Shown: positions 53,527-62,175, counted from the stretch's first letter. The stretch is 64,000 bases of DNA from Planococcus citreus (GCF_003664125.1 NZ_RCCP01000001.1:744001-808000); one strand, 5' to 3'. The notes: a model not told the origin generated them from the sequence alone. Program-made: numbers and translations.

Positions 53527-54207
53527 TTAAAAAACTCTTCTAAATACACTTTCAAAAGCTTCAGCGTAGACAAGTCCAGCTTGGCTTCCTCTATATGTAG
53601 CTAAACTTTTGAGGTTTTCAGCACTTCTCGGATGAGGATAGTCCCTCATTACTCCTCGATACTTTGAAAGTGATTCGACTTTCTTTTCTACACCTGACTC
53701 GTGGATTTCAAAATACACATTGGCTTTGAATGTATTTAACGAACTATTGAGAGCCCAATCCGTTGAAGACGGGATTTCCATAAATAATAGTTCTTTTAAC
53801 TGAACAACATCGGACCTTCTTTGAAAAAGTCTGGACGCTGCTTGACAAGCGATAGATACATGATAATGATCGTTATTTAAATCACCTGGATGATGGGTAA
53901 AAAGGACTTCTGTTTTTGTCTCAATCATTACTTTTTCAATGAATTGAACCAATTCGATTTGTTTCACAGTATTCAAAGCAATATTGGGAAATCCACCTTG
54001 AAACACCTTGTTTACTCCTAGTAATTTATTCGCTTCTTTTAAGTCTGAATTCAACTCTTCAGTTGTAGGTCGGAAGTTACGAATTTCTACTTCTGAGCAA
54101 AGAATACAAACATTCACTTCTTCTCCTCTTTGCGTTAAAGCGTGAATTGTTCCTCCTGCCCCTAAAACTTCATCATCTGGATGTGCTACTACAACTAAAT
54201 ATGACAT
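53527..54207 (-). CDS. PIG-L/LmbE-family deacetylase
   Basis: 226 residues. The zinc motif VVAHPDDEVLGAGGTIHAL is at residues 6-24 and the second histidine site is FTHHPGDLNNDHYHVSIACQ. The family removes acetyl from N-acetyl amino sugars (as in GlcNAc-PI, BshB, MshB and some sugar nucleotides). It is 18 bases upstream of the formyltransferase gene. Together they could convert an N-acetyl to an N-formyl sugar. A bacillithiol role (BshB) is less likely because bshA is absent and the context is capsule. Confidence 0.87.
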   Translation of the reverse strand: MSYLVVVAHPDDEVLGAGGTIHALTQRGEEVNVCILCSEVEIRNFRPTTEELNSDLKEANKLLGVNKVFQGGFPNIALNTVKQIELVQFIEKVMIETKTEVLFTHHPGDLNNDHYHVSIACQAASRLFQRRSDVVQLKELLFMEIPSSTDWALNSSLNTFKANVYFEIHESGVEKKVESLSKYRGVMRDYPHPRSAENLKSLATYRGSQAGLVYAEAFESVFRRVF

Positions 54208-54240
54208 TTTCCCACCTGATCCTTACTATTGTATTTTCAC

Positions 54241-56082
54241 TTACTGATTGCTGACGAGAATGTTTGACTCGCCAACATTTTTACGATTTGCTAAGCCTAC
54301 TAGAACTTCTTTCAGCTCTATATCGTTCATTTCATGTAGTTTTTCCATTATGTACTTCAGTTCTAATTCCGCTACCGGATTTGCTACTCCAATGAAAATT
54401 TTCGGGAACACTTGTTTATCCTGAATTTCATCAGAGTCCAATAATTCCTCGTACATCTTCTCTCCAGGTCGAATTCCTGAGAAATTAATTTGAATATCTT
54501 CTTCGGAGTAACCAGATAAACGAATAAGATTTTTCGCTAAATCAACTATCCTAACTGGTTCTCCCATATCAAGAACAAATACTTCTCCACCACGTGCTAA
54601 TGTTCCAGCTTGTATTACCAGTCGTGAAGCCTCGGGAATCGTCATAAAATAGCGCGTCATATCTGGGTGTGTAACCGTCACCGGACCACCAGCTGCTATT
54701 TGTTTTTTGAAGAGTGGAATAACTGATCCACGGGATCCAAGCACGTTACCGAACCTAACTGCAACAAAAGTTGTTTCACTTCGCTTCGCTAGGTTTTGGA
54801 CAATCATCTCCGCAAAACGCTTCGAGGCTCCCATCACATTCGGTGGATTAACTGCTTTATCGGTTGATACCATGACAAAGTTTCTTACTCCAGCCATATG
54901 GGAAGCTTCAGCGACATTCTTCGTTCCATAAATATTGTTTTTCACAGCCTCCATCGGATTTCCTTCCATTAAAGGAACATGCTTATGTGCTGCAGCGTGA
55001 TATACAACATCTGGCTTGTATTCATCCATAATTGCTATAATTCTTTCGCGATCTTGAATGTCTGCAATTAGAGGCACAATCTCAGTTTCGTTACCGATAG
55101 CTTTTCGCAGCTCCATATCTATTAGATAGATAGAGTTTTCACCATGACCAAGTAATAAAAGTTGTTTTGGACCAAAGCGAGCGATTTGACGGCAAATTTC
55201 GGATCCAATCGAACCACCTGCGCCGGTCACTAAAATCGTCTTCCCCGTTAGTTGATCAGCGATTTTGTTCATATCAAGCTTCACTTCTTCACGTCCGAGA
55301 AGATCTTCAATTTTCACATCTTGAATGTCAGTCACAGAAACCTTCCCCGTCATAACGTCTTCAATAAGGGGGATAGTCTGAGTTTTGATACCGGTGTCCA
55401 TACAGTGCTTAATTAGTTCTGCAGCTTCTTGCTTGGAAAGTGAGGGAATAGCAACGATGATGCGCTCAATCGCATTGTCTTTTGCGATGTCGCCAATATC
55501 TTTTGTCTCACCATGAACGACACGGACATCGTAAATATCGAGACCATGCTTGTTCTTGTCATCATCGACAAATAGTACAGGCAAAAATCCATTTTCAGGA
55601 TTATTCAATAATTGGCGTGCAACAAGCGTGCCAGCTTTTCCTGCACCTACGATCATTGTTCTTTTCAGATTTTGAGCTGAAGATTTCAATTTAAAAGCTC
55701 GACCACGCATCATGCGCCACGAAAGGCGAGAACCACCGATTAAAAGCACATGAAGCATCCAAGTGATAGCTAACGCACGAATTAAGATGTCGCCACGATA
55801 GAGGAATTGGACAAGTCCAATTGCGACAATGGATAAAGTTACAGCTTTTACAATAGAAGAAAGTTCACCAATAGAGGCATATTCCCATACTTTTCGGTAA
55901 AGACCAAAATACATGGCAAAAACGTGATGAGCGATAAAGATAGTTAATGCGCTTGCTAAGAGGAATTGATTTTCGAAGATATCTACGTAAGGGTAGAGGA
56001 TATAGTAGCCGACAAAGATGGAGAAAAATACGATCAGCGAATCGACTACTATGAGTAAAGACATTCTGTTTTTCAGTGACAT
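54241..56082 (-). CDS. Membrane-bound UDP-GlcNAc 4,6-dehydratase, WbpM/PglF/CapD-like
   Basis: 613 residues from ATG 56082. Four N-terminal transmembrane helices (to about residue 115), a first Rossmann domain (MIVGAGKAGTLVARQLL) and a catalytic C-terminal SDR domain with ILVTGAGGSIGSEICRQIAR (near 290) and STDKAVNPPNVMGASKR, where Met replaces Tyr of the YxxxK motif as in WbpM/PglF. Also YFMTIPEAS. It makes UDP-4-keto-6-deoxy-GlcNAc, the precursor for QuiNAc/FucNAc or diaminosugars. Higher GC than the genes downstream of it, consistent with a conserved flank of a variable locus. Confidence 0.92.
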   Translation of the reverse strand: MSLKNRMSLLIVVDSLIVFFSIFVGYYILYPYVDIFENQFLLASALTIFIAHHVFAMYFGLYRKVWEYASIGELSSIVKAVTLSIVAIGLVQFLYRGDILIRALAITWMLHVLLIGGSRLSWRMMRGRAFKLKSSAQNLKRTMIVGAGKAGTLVARQLLNNPENGFLPVLFVDDDKNKHGLDIYDVRVVHGETKDIGDIAKDNAIERIIVAIPSLSKQEAAELIKHCMDTGIKTQTIPLIEDVMTGKVSVTDIQDVKIEDLLGREEVKLDMNKIADQLTGKTILVTGAGGSIGSEICRQIARFGPKQLLLLGHGENSIYLIDMELRKAIGNETEIVPLIADIQDRERIIAIMDEYKPDVVYHAAAHKHVPLMEGNPMEAVKNNIYGTKNVAEASHMAGVRNFVMVSTDKAVNPPNVMGASKRFAEMIVQNLAKRSETTFVAVRFGNVLGSRGSVIPLFKKQIAAGGPVTVTHPDMTRYFMTIPEASRLVIQAGTLARGGEVFVLDMGEPVRIVDLAKNLIRLSGYSEEDIQINFSGIRPGEKMYEELLDSDEIQDKQVFPKIFIGVANPVAELELKYIMEKLHEMNDIELKEVLVGLANRKNVGESNILVSNQ

Positions 56083-56207
56083 GTGGATCCACCCTTTCAC
56101 GAGGCATTACTATTTACATAAGTGCTGGAAATCTGTTGCTAATTTTAACATGCATTTTCCAGTAAAGATAGAGCAGAAATGTAAAATTCATACTAAAATA
56201 TTAGGTT

Positions 56208-56975
56208 TTAAGCAAAGATATTCCACCACTTGCCCTTTCCTATGTCTTGTGGCTCAAGAACGTACAAGTCTTGGTCCAGGAGGATGCGGTCATTGTTCTC
56301 CAGGAGAATGTCAATCATCTGGTGACGGTTCTTTTTCTCCAGCACATCAAGGCCCGCATTGAAATGGAACGGCCGCACATCTTCACTGTGCACATCCGAA
56401 CCATATACGTGAATCATGTTGGCATCGATGAGCTGAAGTGCTGTTTTTTGGATGCTTTTACCGAAGCTCCCAGAGAGGGATCCAGCTGTCACTTGAGCCA
56501 TGGCACCGTGAATCAATAGCTTCTTTAAACGTTCAGGCTTTTGAATAATGCCTTGATTGCGCTCTGCATGAGCAATGATTGGAATATAGCCGGAAGTGAT
56601 TAATTGCTGAATGACTGGGACGGTATAAGCAGGAATTCCAGAAGAAGGAAGCTCTAATAACACATAGCGTGATTCTGCTAAAGTCAAGGCTTCGCCATTT
56701 GCGAGACGTTCCGGTAGTTTATCCGACAAGCGGCATTCCTGTCCGCTGTAGATTTCAAGTGGCAATTGTGCTTCTTTTACATAGTCTTTCACTGTTTTCA
56801 ATTGCATATGAAGTGCTGCGATATCGGTCTTGAAATTTGGGTGGTGGCCGTGCGGAGTCGCGATGATTCCTGTCAATTGCTCTTTAACTGCCATATCCAA
56901 TAACCGCTTCGTGTGTTCCATTGTTTCTGCACCGTCATCCAGTGCTGGTAAAATATGTGAGTGTGTATCGATCAT
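56208..56975 (-). CDS. CpsB/YwqE-type PHP-family tyrosine-protein phosphatase
   Basis: 255 residues from ATG 56975 (AGGAGG upstream). The metal-binding motifs are DTHSHILPALDDGAE, ATPHGHHPNF, ECRLSDKLPERL, IIAHAERN and YGSDVHSEDVRP, typical of manganese-dependent PHP phosphatases. It dephosphorylates the capsule tyrosine kinase and so controls chain length and export. The kinase gene ends about 180 bases upstream, with a hairpin between them, so the phosphatase may have separate expression. Confidence 0.92.
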   Translation of the reverse strand: MIDTHSHILPALDDGAETMEHTKRLLDMAVKEQLTGIIATPHGHHPNFKTDIAALHMQLKTVKDYVKEAQLPLEIYSGQECRLSDKLPERLANGEALTLAESRYVLLELPSSGIPAYTVPVIQQLITSGYIPIIAHAERNQGIIQKPERLKKLLIHGAMAQVTAGSLSGSFGKSIQKTALQLIDANMIHVYGSDVHSEDVRPFHFNAGLDVLEKKNRHQMIDILLENNDRILLDQDLYVLEPQDIGKGKWWNIFA

Positions 56976-57138
56976 GTCTAGTTCCCTCCTGTTGCTCGGC
57001 AATCATTTCTCAGGTCCAGGTATTCATTTCTCTATAAGAGTTCTCTATATATTCGCTTATGATTGATAGATTTACCAATTATGGCTAGCTTTAAATCTTT
57101 CTTTGAAAAAATTGGGTGTCGTATCTAAAAGAAAAAGC

Positions 57139-57160
57139 AAAAGGAGAAGATGCCCCTTTT
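57139..57160 (-). terminator. Hairpin overlapping the 3' end of the tyrosine-kinase gene
   Basis: Minus strand AAAAGGGG-CATCT-TCTCCTTTT followed by GCTTTTTCTTTT. It overlaps the kinase stop codon and may partly stop transcription before the phosphatase gene. Confidence 0.6.
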
Positions 57161-57863
57161 ACTCTTCAGCATTGCCGTAGTATTGGTAATAATAGCTGTC
57201 TTTTGCCAGCTCAAAATTGTTCAATACGGCGCCGATTAATTTGCTATTGGACGCTTCGATTGCTTCTTTTGCCTTGGCTGCCATTTCCTTTTCTGTACTT
57301 CCGGAATTGACGACCAAAATGGCACCGTCGCATTTATTCGCGAGCACCTGACCATCCGTTACAGACAATACAGGCGGGGCGTCAAAAATCACGACGTCAT
57401 ATCGTTTCTTCAAATCAGAGATGAGCATCCCCATCGCGTTAGATGCCAATAGTTCTGCCGGATTTGGCGGAATAGGTCCACATGTCATCAAGTCGAGACG
57501 TTCGATTGTCGTCGGACGGATTGCGTCTTCCACTGTTGCTTGACGCGTCAAGACGTTGGATAGACCGATAGTGTTTGGCATATGGAATGTATAATGAGTC
57601 GTTGGTTTTCGCATATCGCCGTCTACAAGCAAGACAGTCTTTCCTTCTTGCGCGAAGACGGTCGCTAAGTTCGCGGACGTTGTCGACTTCCCTTCCCCTG
57701 GTGCAGCGGAAGTGACAACGATTGAACGAAGTTCCATATCAGGCGATGCAAAATTGACGTTTGTCCGCAAAGTACGAAATTGTTCAGAAACGACCGAGCG
57801 AGGCGTTGTATGCGTAACGACTTTTCGTGCAGTTGCTTGCAAACTCTGTTTTTTCTTAGCCAT
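57159..57863 (-). CDS. CapB/CpsD/YwqD-type BY-kinase (tyrosine autokinase)
   Basis: 234 residues. Walker A SAAPGEGKSTTSANLA, Walker A' LLVDGDMRKPTT, Walker B VVIFDAPPVLSVTD, and a C-terminal tyrosine cluster DSYYYQYYGNAEE that is autophosphorylated. It works with the CapA-like membrane activator encoded by the overlapping upstream gene; cycles of phosphorylation by itself and removal by the PHP phosphatase set polymer length. Its start overlaps the activator stop by eight bases. Confidence 0.94.
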   Translation of the reverse strand: MAKKKQSLQATARKVVTHTTPRSVVSEQFRTLRTNVNFASPDMELRSIVVTSAAPGEGKSTTSANLATVFAQEGKTVLLVDGDMRKPTTHYTFHMPNTIGLSNVLTRQATVEDAIRPTTIERLDLMTCGPIPPNPAELLASNAMGMLISDLKKRYDVVIFDAPPVLSVTDGQVLANKCDGAILVVNSGSTEKEMAAKAKEAIEASNSKLIGAVLNNFELAKDSYYYQYYGNAEE

Positions 57864-58590
57864 TCAATTCCGCCGCCTTTCTGCGATTGCTCGTTGTTGT
57901 TTCAAGTTCTGCTTTTTCTTTGATTGGTGAAATCACACCTAGTAGCGGAACTCCGAGGATGTCTTCGATGTCTTGTTCTGTCTTCATTGATGTATCCAGA
58001 TATTCACGTAAGAATGCGATACCGACACCAAGCATCAAACCTACTACTGCAGCGATTGCCATGTTAAGAATCGGGTTCGGTTCAACCGGGCTTGGGTTTT
58101 CTTTCAATACTGCAGGGGATAAAATTGATACGTTGTCGACATTCATCAATTCACGAACATCGTTTTCAAATACTTCAGCTGTTGTATTGGCGATTTCCAC
58201 TGCTTGCGCTGGATCTTCATCGCGTACGACTACGTTCACGACTTGCGAGTTTTCTGCTGTATTTACTGTTATTTTTTGAGTTAATGCTTCAGCGCTCATA
58301 TCCAAATTCATCTGCTCGATGACTTGATCGAGAATCGCTGGGCTTTTGATGATGACCGAGTATGTATTGATGAGTTGCAAGTCAGTTTGGATGTTTTGGT
58401 TAGTCATCTGTGATGCTTCAGTTTGTTCTTGATTGACGAGGATTTGTGTTGAGTTCTCATAAATCGGTGTCAGAAACAAAAACGAAACCGCTCCTGCAAT
58501 CGTGATCGCAAGGATCGTCGTAAGGACAATAATTCCGAAGTTCTTTTTTAATGTCTTGAATAAATCCTGTAAGCTAATAGTCTCTTCCAT
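57856..58590 (-). CDS. Wzz/CapA/YveK-type chain-length regulator and kinase activator
   Basis: 244 residues. N-terminal helix (about 18-38, IIVLTTILAITIAGAVSFLF), an extracytoplasmic alpha/beta domain of about 130 residues, and a second helix (about 176-196, MAIAAVVGLMLGVGIAFLRE) preceded by the Pro-rich PSPVEPNP motif of the Wzz family. The C-terminal cytoplasmic tail (TEQDIEDILGVPLLGVISP) contacts and activates the BY-kinase. First gene of the capsule locus, preceded by an extended -10 promoter. Confidence 0.92.
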   Translation of the reverse strand: MEETISLQDLFKTLKKNFGIIVLTTILAITIAGAVSFLFLTPIYENSTQILVNQEQTEASQMTNQNIQTDLQLINTYSVIIKSPAILDQVIEQMNLDMSAEALTQKITVNTAENSQVVNVVVRDEDPAQAVEIANTTAEVFENDVRELMNVDNVSILSPAVLKENPSPVEPNPILNMAIAAVVGLMLGVGIAFLREYLDTSMKTEQDIEDILGVPLLGVISPIKEKAELETTTSNRRKAAELNG

Positions 58591-58650
58591 GTAGTAAATG
58601 GCTCCTTCTATTTCAATTTAAATAATAGACAAATTTAAACAACATAAGAC

Positions 58651-58659
58651 AGTATATCA
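58651..58659 (-). promoter_or_regulatory. Extended -10 promoter of the capsule locus
   Basis: Minus strand TGATATACT (TGn-TATACT) about 60 bases before the ATG of the chain-length regulator. The -35 region is weak. Confidence 0.5.
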
Positions 58660-58673
58660 CAGGAATATACCAT

Positions 58674-58702
58674 TTGGACTTCCAATTTTAAAAAGTTATA
58701 TA
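58674..58702 (+). promoter_or_regulatory. Promoter of the SGNH-LCP pair
   Basis: -35 TTGGAC (58674-58679), a 17-base spacer, and -10 TATATA (58697-58702), 65 bases before the ATG. Confidence 0.6.
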
Positions 58703-58767
58703 GGAACAAGGATGGATTTATGCTATCTTTAATTTATATAAATGGCTATTTTTGAAAGGAGTAAAGT

Positions 58768-59559
58768 ATGAAGTTGTATAAATTAGGAGGGCTCGTTGCA
58801 GTCCTTGCCTGCTTAGGAATCCTTGTCTTTTCTTACTTATCTTGGCAGGACAAATTGCAAGGCGCTACCGGCACAAACGCTGAAGCGAGCACCGAAAGTA
58901 AAAACACCACGAGCGAAACCGAAAACACACAAAGTGAAGAAAAAAATGGCGAATCTGTGAATACCGATCTCTTCGCCAATATGGATGAACAAGTCCAGAA
59001 GCTGTTCCTTCAAAAAGGGACAGAAGGCGAAACGCTTCAACTATTAATTGCGGGATCTGAAGCACTCGAATCCGGCAATCCAGGTTATGCGGAACGCTTG
59101 AAGACTTCATTAGATGAAGTATATGGCGATTCGATTGAAGTTGCGATTGAGCCAGTAGAAGGAACATCCTACAATTTGCCGAGCGTGGATTTATCCGCCG
59201 GCTACGATCTAGTCTTACTCGAACCGATGACGCTTATGAACAACGACCGCATCTCCATTGAAGATGAACGCAAAGACGTCCGTGACTTCACCACTCGCCT
59301 GGAAGCAGAAAATCCAGACGCAGTTCTTGTCCTACACGCACCGCAGCCGATTTATGGTGCCGGGTTCTATTTGGCACAAGTGCAGGCACTCGAGGAATTC
59401 GCAAACCTTTACGGCCATCCGTACATTGAGCACTGGGATGCATGGCCCGACACGGACGACATCGCTTTGAAGGAACATTTGACCGAAGATGCCGTCCCTA
59501 ATGATAAGGGCGCTGAAACGTGGGCATCTGAATTAAGCAATTATTTTATCGCGAACTAA
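58768..59559 (+). CDS. Secreted or membrane-anchored SGNH/GDSL hydrolase-like protein
   Basis: 263 residues, GAAAGGAG upstream. A signal anchor (about 7-28, GGLVAVLACLGILVFSYLSW), a Ser/Thr/Glu-rich linker (about 32-68), and an SGNH-like domain starting LQLLIAGSEALESGNPGY with the nucleophile-type serine in GSEAL. The C-terminal EHLTEDAVPNDKGAETWASE could carry the Asp-x-x-His-type site, though the canonical DGIHP is not intact. It is translationally close to the LCP gene (13 bases) and divergent from the capsule locus, so a role in O-acyl modification of the polymer is likely. Confidence 0.8.
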   Translation: MKLYKLGGLVAVLACLGILVFSYLSWQDKLQGATGTNAEASTESKNTTSETENTQSEEKNGESVNTDLFANMDEQVQKLFLQKGTEGETLQLLIAGSEALESGNPGYAERLKTSLDEVYGDSIEVAIEPVEGTSYNLPSVDLSAGYDLVLLEPMTLMNNDRISIEDERKDVRDFTTRLEAENPDAVLVLHAPQPIYGAGFYLAQVQALEEFANLYGHPYIEHWDAWPDTDDIALKEHLTEDAVPNDKGAETWASELSNYFIAN

Positions 59560-59572
59560 CGGAGGAACGAAT

Positions 59573-60493
59573 GTGAAAAAGAAACGAAAATGGCCCAAGT
59601 ACGTGCTCATTGCATTGCTTTTGGCAGTTATCGCTGGCGGCATCTATGCCTATAGCGTCTACTCAAACTTCACGACAACACTTGATACAATGCACGAACC
59701 AGTCGAACGCGAACAACCGTCTGTTGAACGGACTGAAATCGTTGAATTCGACCAGCAAGATCCATTCTCTGTGTTACTGCTCGGCGTTGACGAACGCGAA
59801 GATGATCGCGGCCGTTCGGACACGATGGTCGTCATGACCGTTAACCCAGAAACACAGTCAACAAAAATGGTCTCCATTCCGCGTGATACTTACACCGAAA
59901 TTATCGGGCGCGGCACGACAGACAAGATCAACCATGCTTATGCATTCGGCGGCATTGAAATGTCGATGAATACAACTGAGAATTTACTTGATATCCCAAT
60001 CGATTACGTCGTGCAAGTGAATATGGAAGGCTTTGAAGATATCGTCGATGCCGTGGACGGCGTGACCGTCAACAACTCACTCGCGTTCGATAACTTCCCA
60101 GAAGGCGAAATCCAATTGAACGGCGAACAGGCTCTCGACTACGTCCAAATGCGCAAACAAGATCCGCGCGGCGACTTCGGGCGCCAGGACCGTCAGAAAC
60201 AAGTCATCCAAGGCATCATGAGAAAAGGCGCTTCCATTAACAGCCTCTGGAATTACAAAGACATCTTTGATGCCCTCGGGCAAAACGTCCGGACGAACAT
60301 GACCTTCGACGAAATGGTCGATGTACAACGCAATTACCAAGACGCGGTAACCAATGTTGATCAGATGATTGTTGAAGACGGCTACGGGGAAACCATTAAC
60401 GGCATCTGGTATTACATGATGGACGATGCAGAACTTGCAGAAATCCAGTCGACTTTGAAAGATCATTTAGAACTTACAGAGTCAATAGATTAA
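59573..60493 (+). CDS. LytR-CpsA-Psr (LCP) family glycopolymer-peptidoglycan transferase
   Basis: 306 residues, GTG start with GGAGGAACG upstream. A basic N-terminus and transmembrane helix (about 10-30), then the LCP domain: FSVLLLGVDEREDDRGRSDT, MVSIPRDTYTEIIGRG, KINHAYAFGG, and DPRGDFGRQDRQKQVIQGIM with the conserved Arg/Asp. LCP enzymes attach undecaprenyl-diphosphate-linked polymers to peptidoglycan MurNAc. Next to a capsule locus, it probably links that capsule to the wall; wall teichoic acid is the alternative. Confidence 0.93.
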   Translation: MKKKRKWPKYVLIALLLAVIAGGIYAYSVYSNFTTTLDTMHEPVEREQPSVERTEIVEFDQQDPFSVLLLGVDEREDDRGRSDTMVVMTVNPETQSTKMVSIPRDTYTEIIGRGTTDKINHAYAFGGIEMSMNTTENLLDIPIDYVVQVNMEGFEDIVDAVDGVTVNNSLAFDNFPEGEIQLNGEQALDYVQMRKQDPRGDFGRQDRQKQVIQGIMRKGASINSLWNYKDIFDALGQNVRTNMTFDEMVDVQRNYQDAVTNVDQMIVEDGYGETINGIWYYMMDDAELAEIQSTLKDHLELTESID

Positions 60494-60546
60494 AAAAAGA
60501 GGCCACGCCGAAGCGGAATAACAAAGCTTCAGGGTGGCCACTTTTG
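60494..60546 (+). terminator. Terminator after the LCP gene
   Basis: GAGGCCACGCCGAAGC pairs with GCTTCAGGGTGGCC, then CACTTTTGTG. Arms have one or two mismatches. Confidence 0.75.
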
Positions 60547-60753
60547 TGTAGCAATTAAAATGGAGAGTCAAATTAATAAAAAGAAAAATCAAATTACCCA
60601 AACAACCTCAATATTAAACAATCGTAGTACTGCTTTATATTAAAAAATTTTTAACAAATAACATATGAGTTAATATTTAGATTTCAGGTAAATTAGAAGG
60701 ATAGGAAGACCTGTTAAATATAAACTACATATATTAAGAAAGAAGGAAAATGG

Positions 60754-61329
60754 ATGGGTGGATTTATATTATTCATTATTGTTGCAACCGTAATATTAGC
60801 ATTTATAAGTGCAGTAGCACCTTTAGTTAATGATCATAACGAAGGGCAGATTGCTAAAGAAAAAATGGATAATCTTATTAATGAAAACAACATGACGTAT
60901 TATGAGTGGCAATTATTCAACGGTGGACAAATTTTATTAGATAATACGGGCACTAGAATGTTGTGGATAATTGAACACAATGGCTATATTAGTCGCCATT
61001 ATCATAACATAACAGACGTGAAATTGATTATTGATGACACAATTGAATATAGGTCTTCTCTAACTAGTGCTGTTGGCAGAGCAGCCATTGGTGGTTTAGC
61101 ATTAGGAGGAGTAGGAGCTATAATAGGTGGTGTGACTGGCAAAAAGCATGGAAAGAAAATGGTCCATAAAATAGAGTTAGTGCTATCATATAATAACAGC
61201 GTAACTCCCTATAGCTCCATTGTCATACTTGATGAAAAAGGTGGAATTGATCTGGATAGCGAAATTTATCTAGAAGCTTATAAGCAAGGCATGTATTGGA
61301 GTAAAAAAATTTCATCTTTATCCGCTTAA
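60754..61329 (+). CDS. Unknown membrane protein with glycine-zipper segment
   Basis: 191 residues, AGAAGG seven bases upstream of ATG. One N-terminal helix (3-25, GFILFIIVATVILAFISAVA) is followed by a soluble beta-rich part (WQLFNGGQILLDNTGTRMLW, then VKLIIDDTIEY). A glycine-zipper hydrophobic stretch comes near 103-125 (AIGGLALGGVGAIIGGVTGK), then another beta stretch. The arrangement of beta strands around a glycine zipper is seen in DUF4429/SHOCT-like or bPH-type proteins, but I cannot assign one. AT-rich, monocistronic. Confidence 0.7.
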   Translation: MGGFILFIIVATVILAFISAVAPLVNDHNEGQIAKEKMDNLINENNMTYYEWQLFNGGQILLDNTGTRMLWIIEHNGYISRHYHNITDVKLIIDDTIEYRSSLTSAVGRAAIGGLALGGVGAIIGGVTGKKHGKKMVHKIELVLSYNNSVTPYSSIVILDEKGGIDLDSEIYLEAYKQGMYWSKKISSLSA

Positions 61330-61343
61330 TAAAATCAAATTGT

Positions 61344-61387
61344 CCTTCTATTATTAGTGTGCAACTCAATAATAGAGGGGCTTTTTT
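61344..61387 (+). terminator. Terminator
   Basis: CCTTCTATTATT pairs with AATAATAGAGG, followed by GGCTTTTTT. Confidence 0.75.
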
Positions 61388-61463
61388 ATTCAAACACACT
61401 TTCACTTTAACGGTATAAATTCAACAAAAGGTTGTCCTACAGATATAAAACTCTTCGATTTAA

Positions 61464-61495
61464 ATAAAAAATGGCCACCCTCAAAGGGCAGCCAT
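61464..61495 (-). terminator. Terminator overlapping the stop codon of the 79-residue gene
   Basis: Minus strand ATGGCTGCCCT-TTG-AGGGTGGCCAT then TTTTTTATT. The stem includes the last codons of the gene. Confidence 0.8.
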
Positions 61496-61720
61496 CAATT
61501 CACCGGAGTTCAGTGCTTTTTTTTTAATGAGGTCGAACTTGGCCGCCTGCAGCTCACATTGCTGGACGAAGTAGACGAATGCCCGGCGCGGAATCCCCAG
61601 TTCTTTTGCACCGACAGCTGGACCCAAATCTTTCTCGATGTAGTAATCGTACATAATATCATCAATCGTTTGTTTATGCTCTCTCTCCAATTGCTTTTTC
61701 ACTAGTTCGTAATCTTTCAT
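61481..61720 (-). CDS. Small HTH-like protein, paralogue 1
   Basis: 79 residues from ATG 61720 (AGGAGGAG upstream; alignment with its neighbour supports this start). The core YYIEKDLGPAVGAKELGIPR followed by RAFVYFV looks like a helix-turn-helix (AxELGIPR recognition helix). It matches the gene at 61981-62175 at about half of positions, including the IEKD.GPA.GA.ELGIPR block. It is probably a small DNA- or partner-binding regulator; the targets are unknown. It has its own terminator and a palindrome upstream. Confidence 0.7.
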   Translation of the reverse strand: MKDYELVKKQLEREHKQTIDDIMYDYYIEKDLGPAVGAKELGIPRRAFVYFVQQCELQAAKFDLIKKKALNSGELMAAL

Positions 61721-61804
61721 GCGCCCGGACACTCCTCCTGTGTATTGCGTTTAGATACAGTTTGTTTTCATAAGATGTACCTATTATATTCCTTTTATAT
61801 CCTT

Positions 61805-61816
61805 TTGACTAGTCAA
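61805..61816. promoter_or_regulatory. 12-bp perfect palindrome upstream of paralogue 1
   Basis: TTGACTAGTCAA, directly before a TATAAT-containing stretch on the minus strand. It may be an operator or part of the -35 region. Confidence 0.4.
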
Positions 61817-61942
61817 TTTTTGAATATTTGTACCTACTAATACAAATAAATTAAAGAAAATATTTTTAAACCGGTTCATTCATCCTCTTTCTGTCTTTGC
61901 ACCTCTGTCATTTAGTGCATTCTTAACAAGATTTCTGCAAAG

Positions 61943-61974
61943 AAAAAACCGCTCCATCTGAAAATGGGCGGTTT
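61943..61974 (-). terminator. Terminator of the 64-residue gene
   Basis: Minus strand AAACCGCCCAT pairs with ATGGAGCGGTTT then TTTCTTTG. Confidence 0.8.
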
Positions 61975-61980
61975 GTATAA

Positions 61981-62175
61981 TCACAGGCGCTGCAACTTGT
62001 CAGGCTTTAAATTGAATTCATGGACGAAATGCATAAACACTTGCCTTGGGATCCCAAGTTCCTGGGCGCCAGTGGCAGGGCCGTAATCTTTGTCGATGTA
62101 GATGGTGCGCATGATTTGTTCGATCGGTTCCCCGTATTTTTTCTCTAAGCGGTGTTGGTATTCAGCAAAATCCAT
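61981..62175 (-). CDS. Small HTH-like protein, paralogue 2
   Basis: 64 residues. The block IYIDKDYGPATGAQELGIPR then QVFMHFVHEFNL parallels paralogue 1 throughout, so the two arose by duplication. The protein consists of a helical N-terminus (EYQHRLEKKYGEPIEQIM) and the HTH-like part; no other domain is present. The ribosome site AGCAGG lies before the ATG. It has its own terminator, so the pair is not one operon. The function is unknown. Confidence 0.7.
   Translation of the reverse strand: MDFAEYQHRLEKKYGEPIEQIMRTIYIDKDYGPATGAQELGIPRQVFMHFVHEFNLKPDKLQRL

Noticed and set aside
53527-54207. PIG-L deacetylase as a bacillithiol gene (bshB)
   Set aside because: The gene lies between formyltransferase and dehydratase genes in a capsule operon and no bshA-like context is present.
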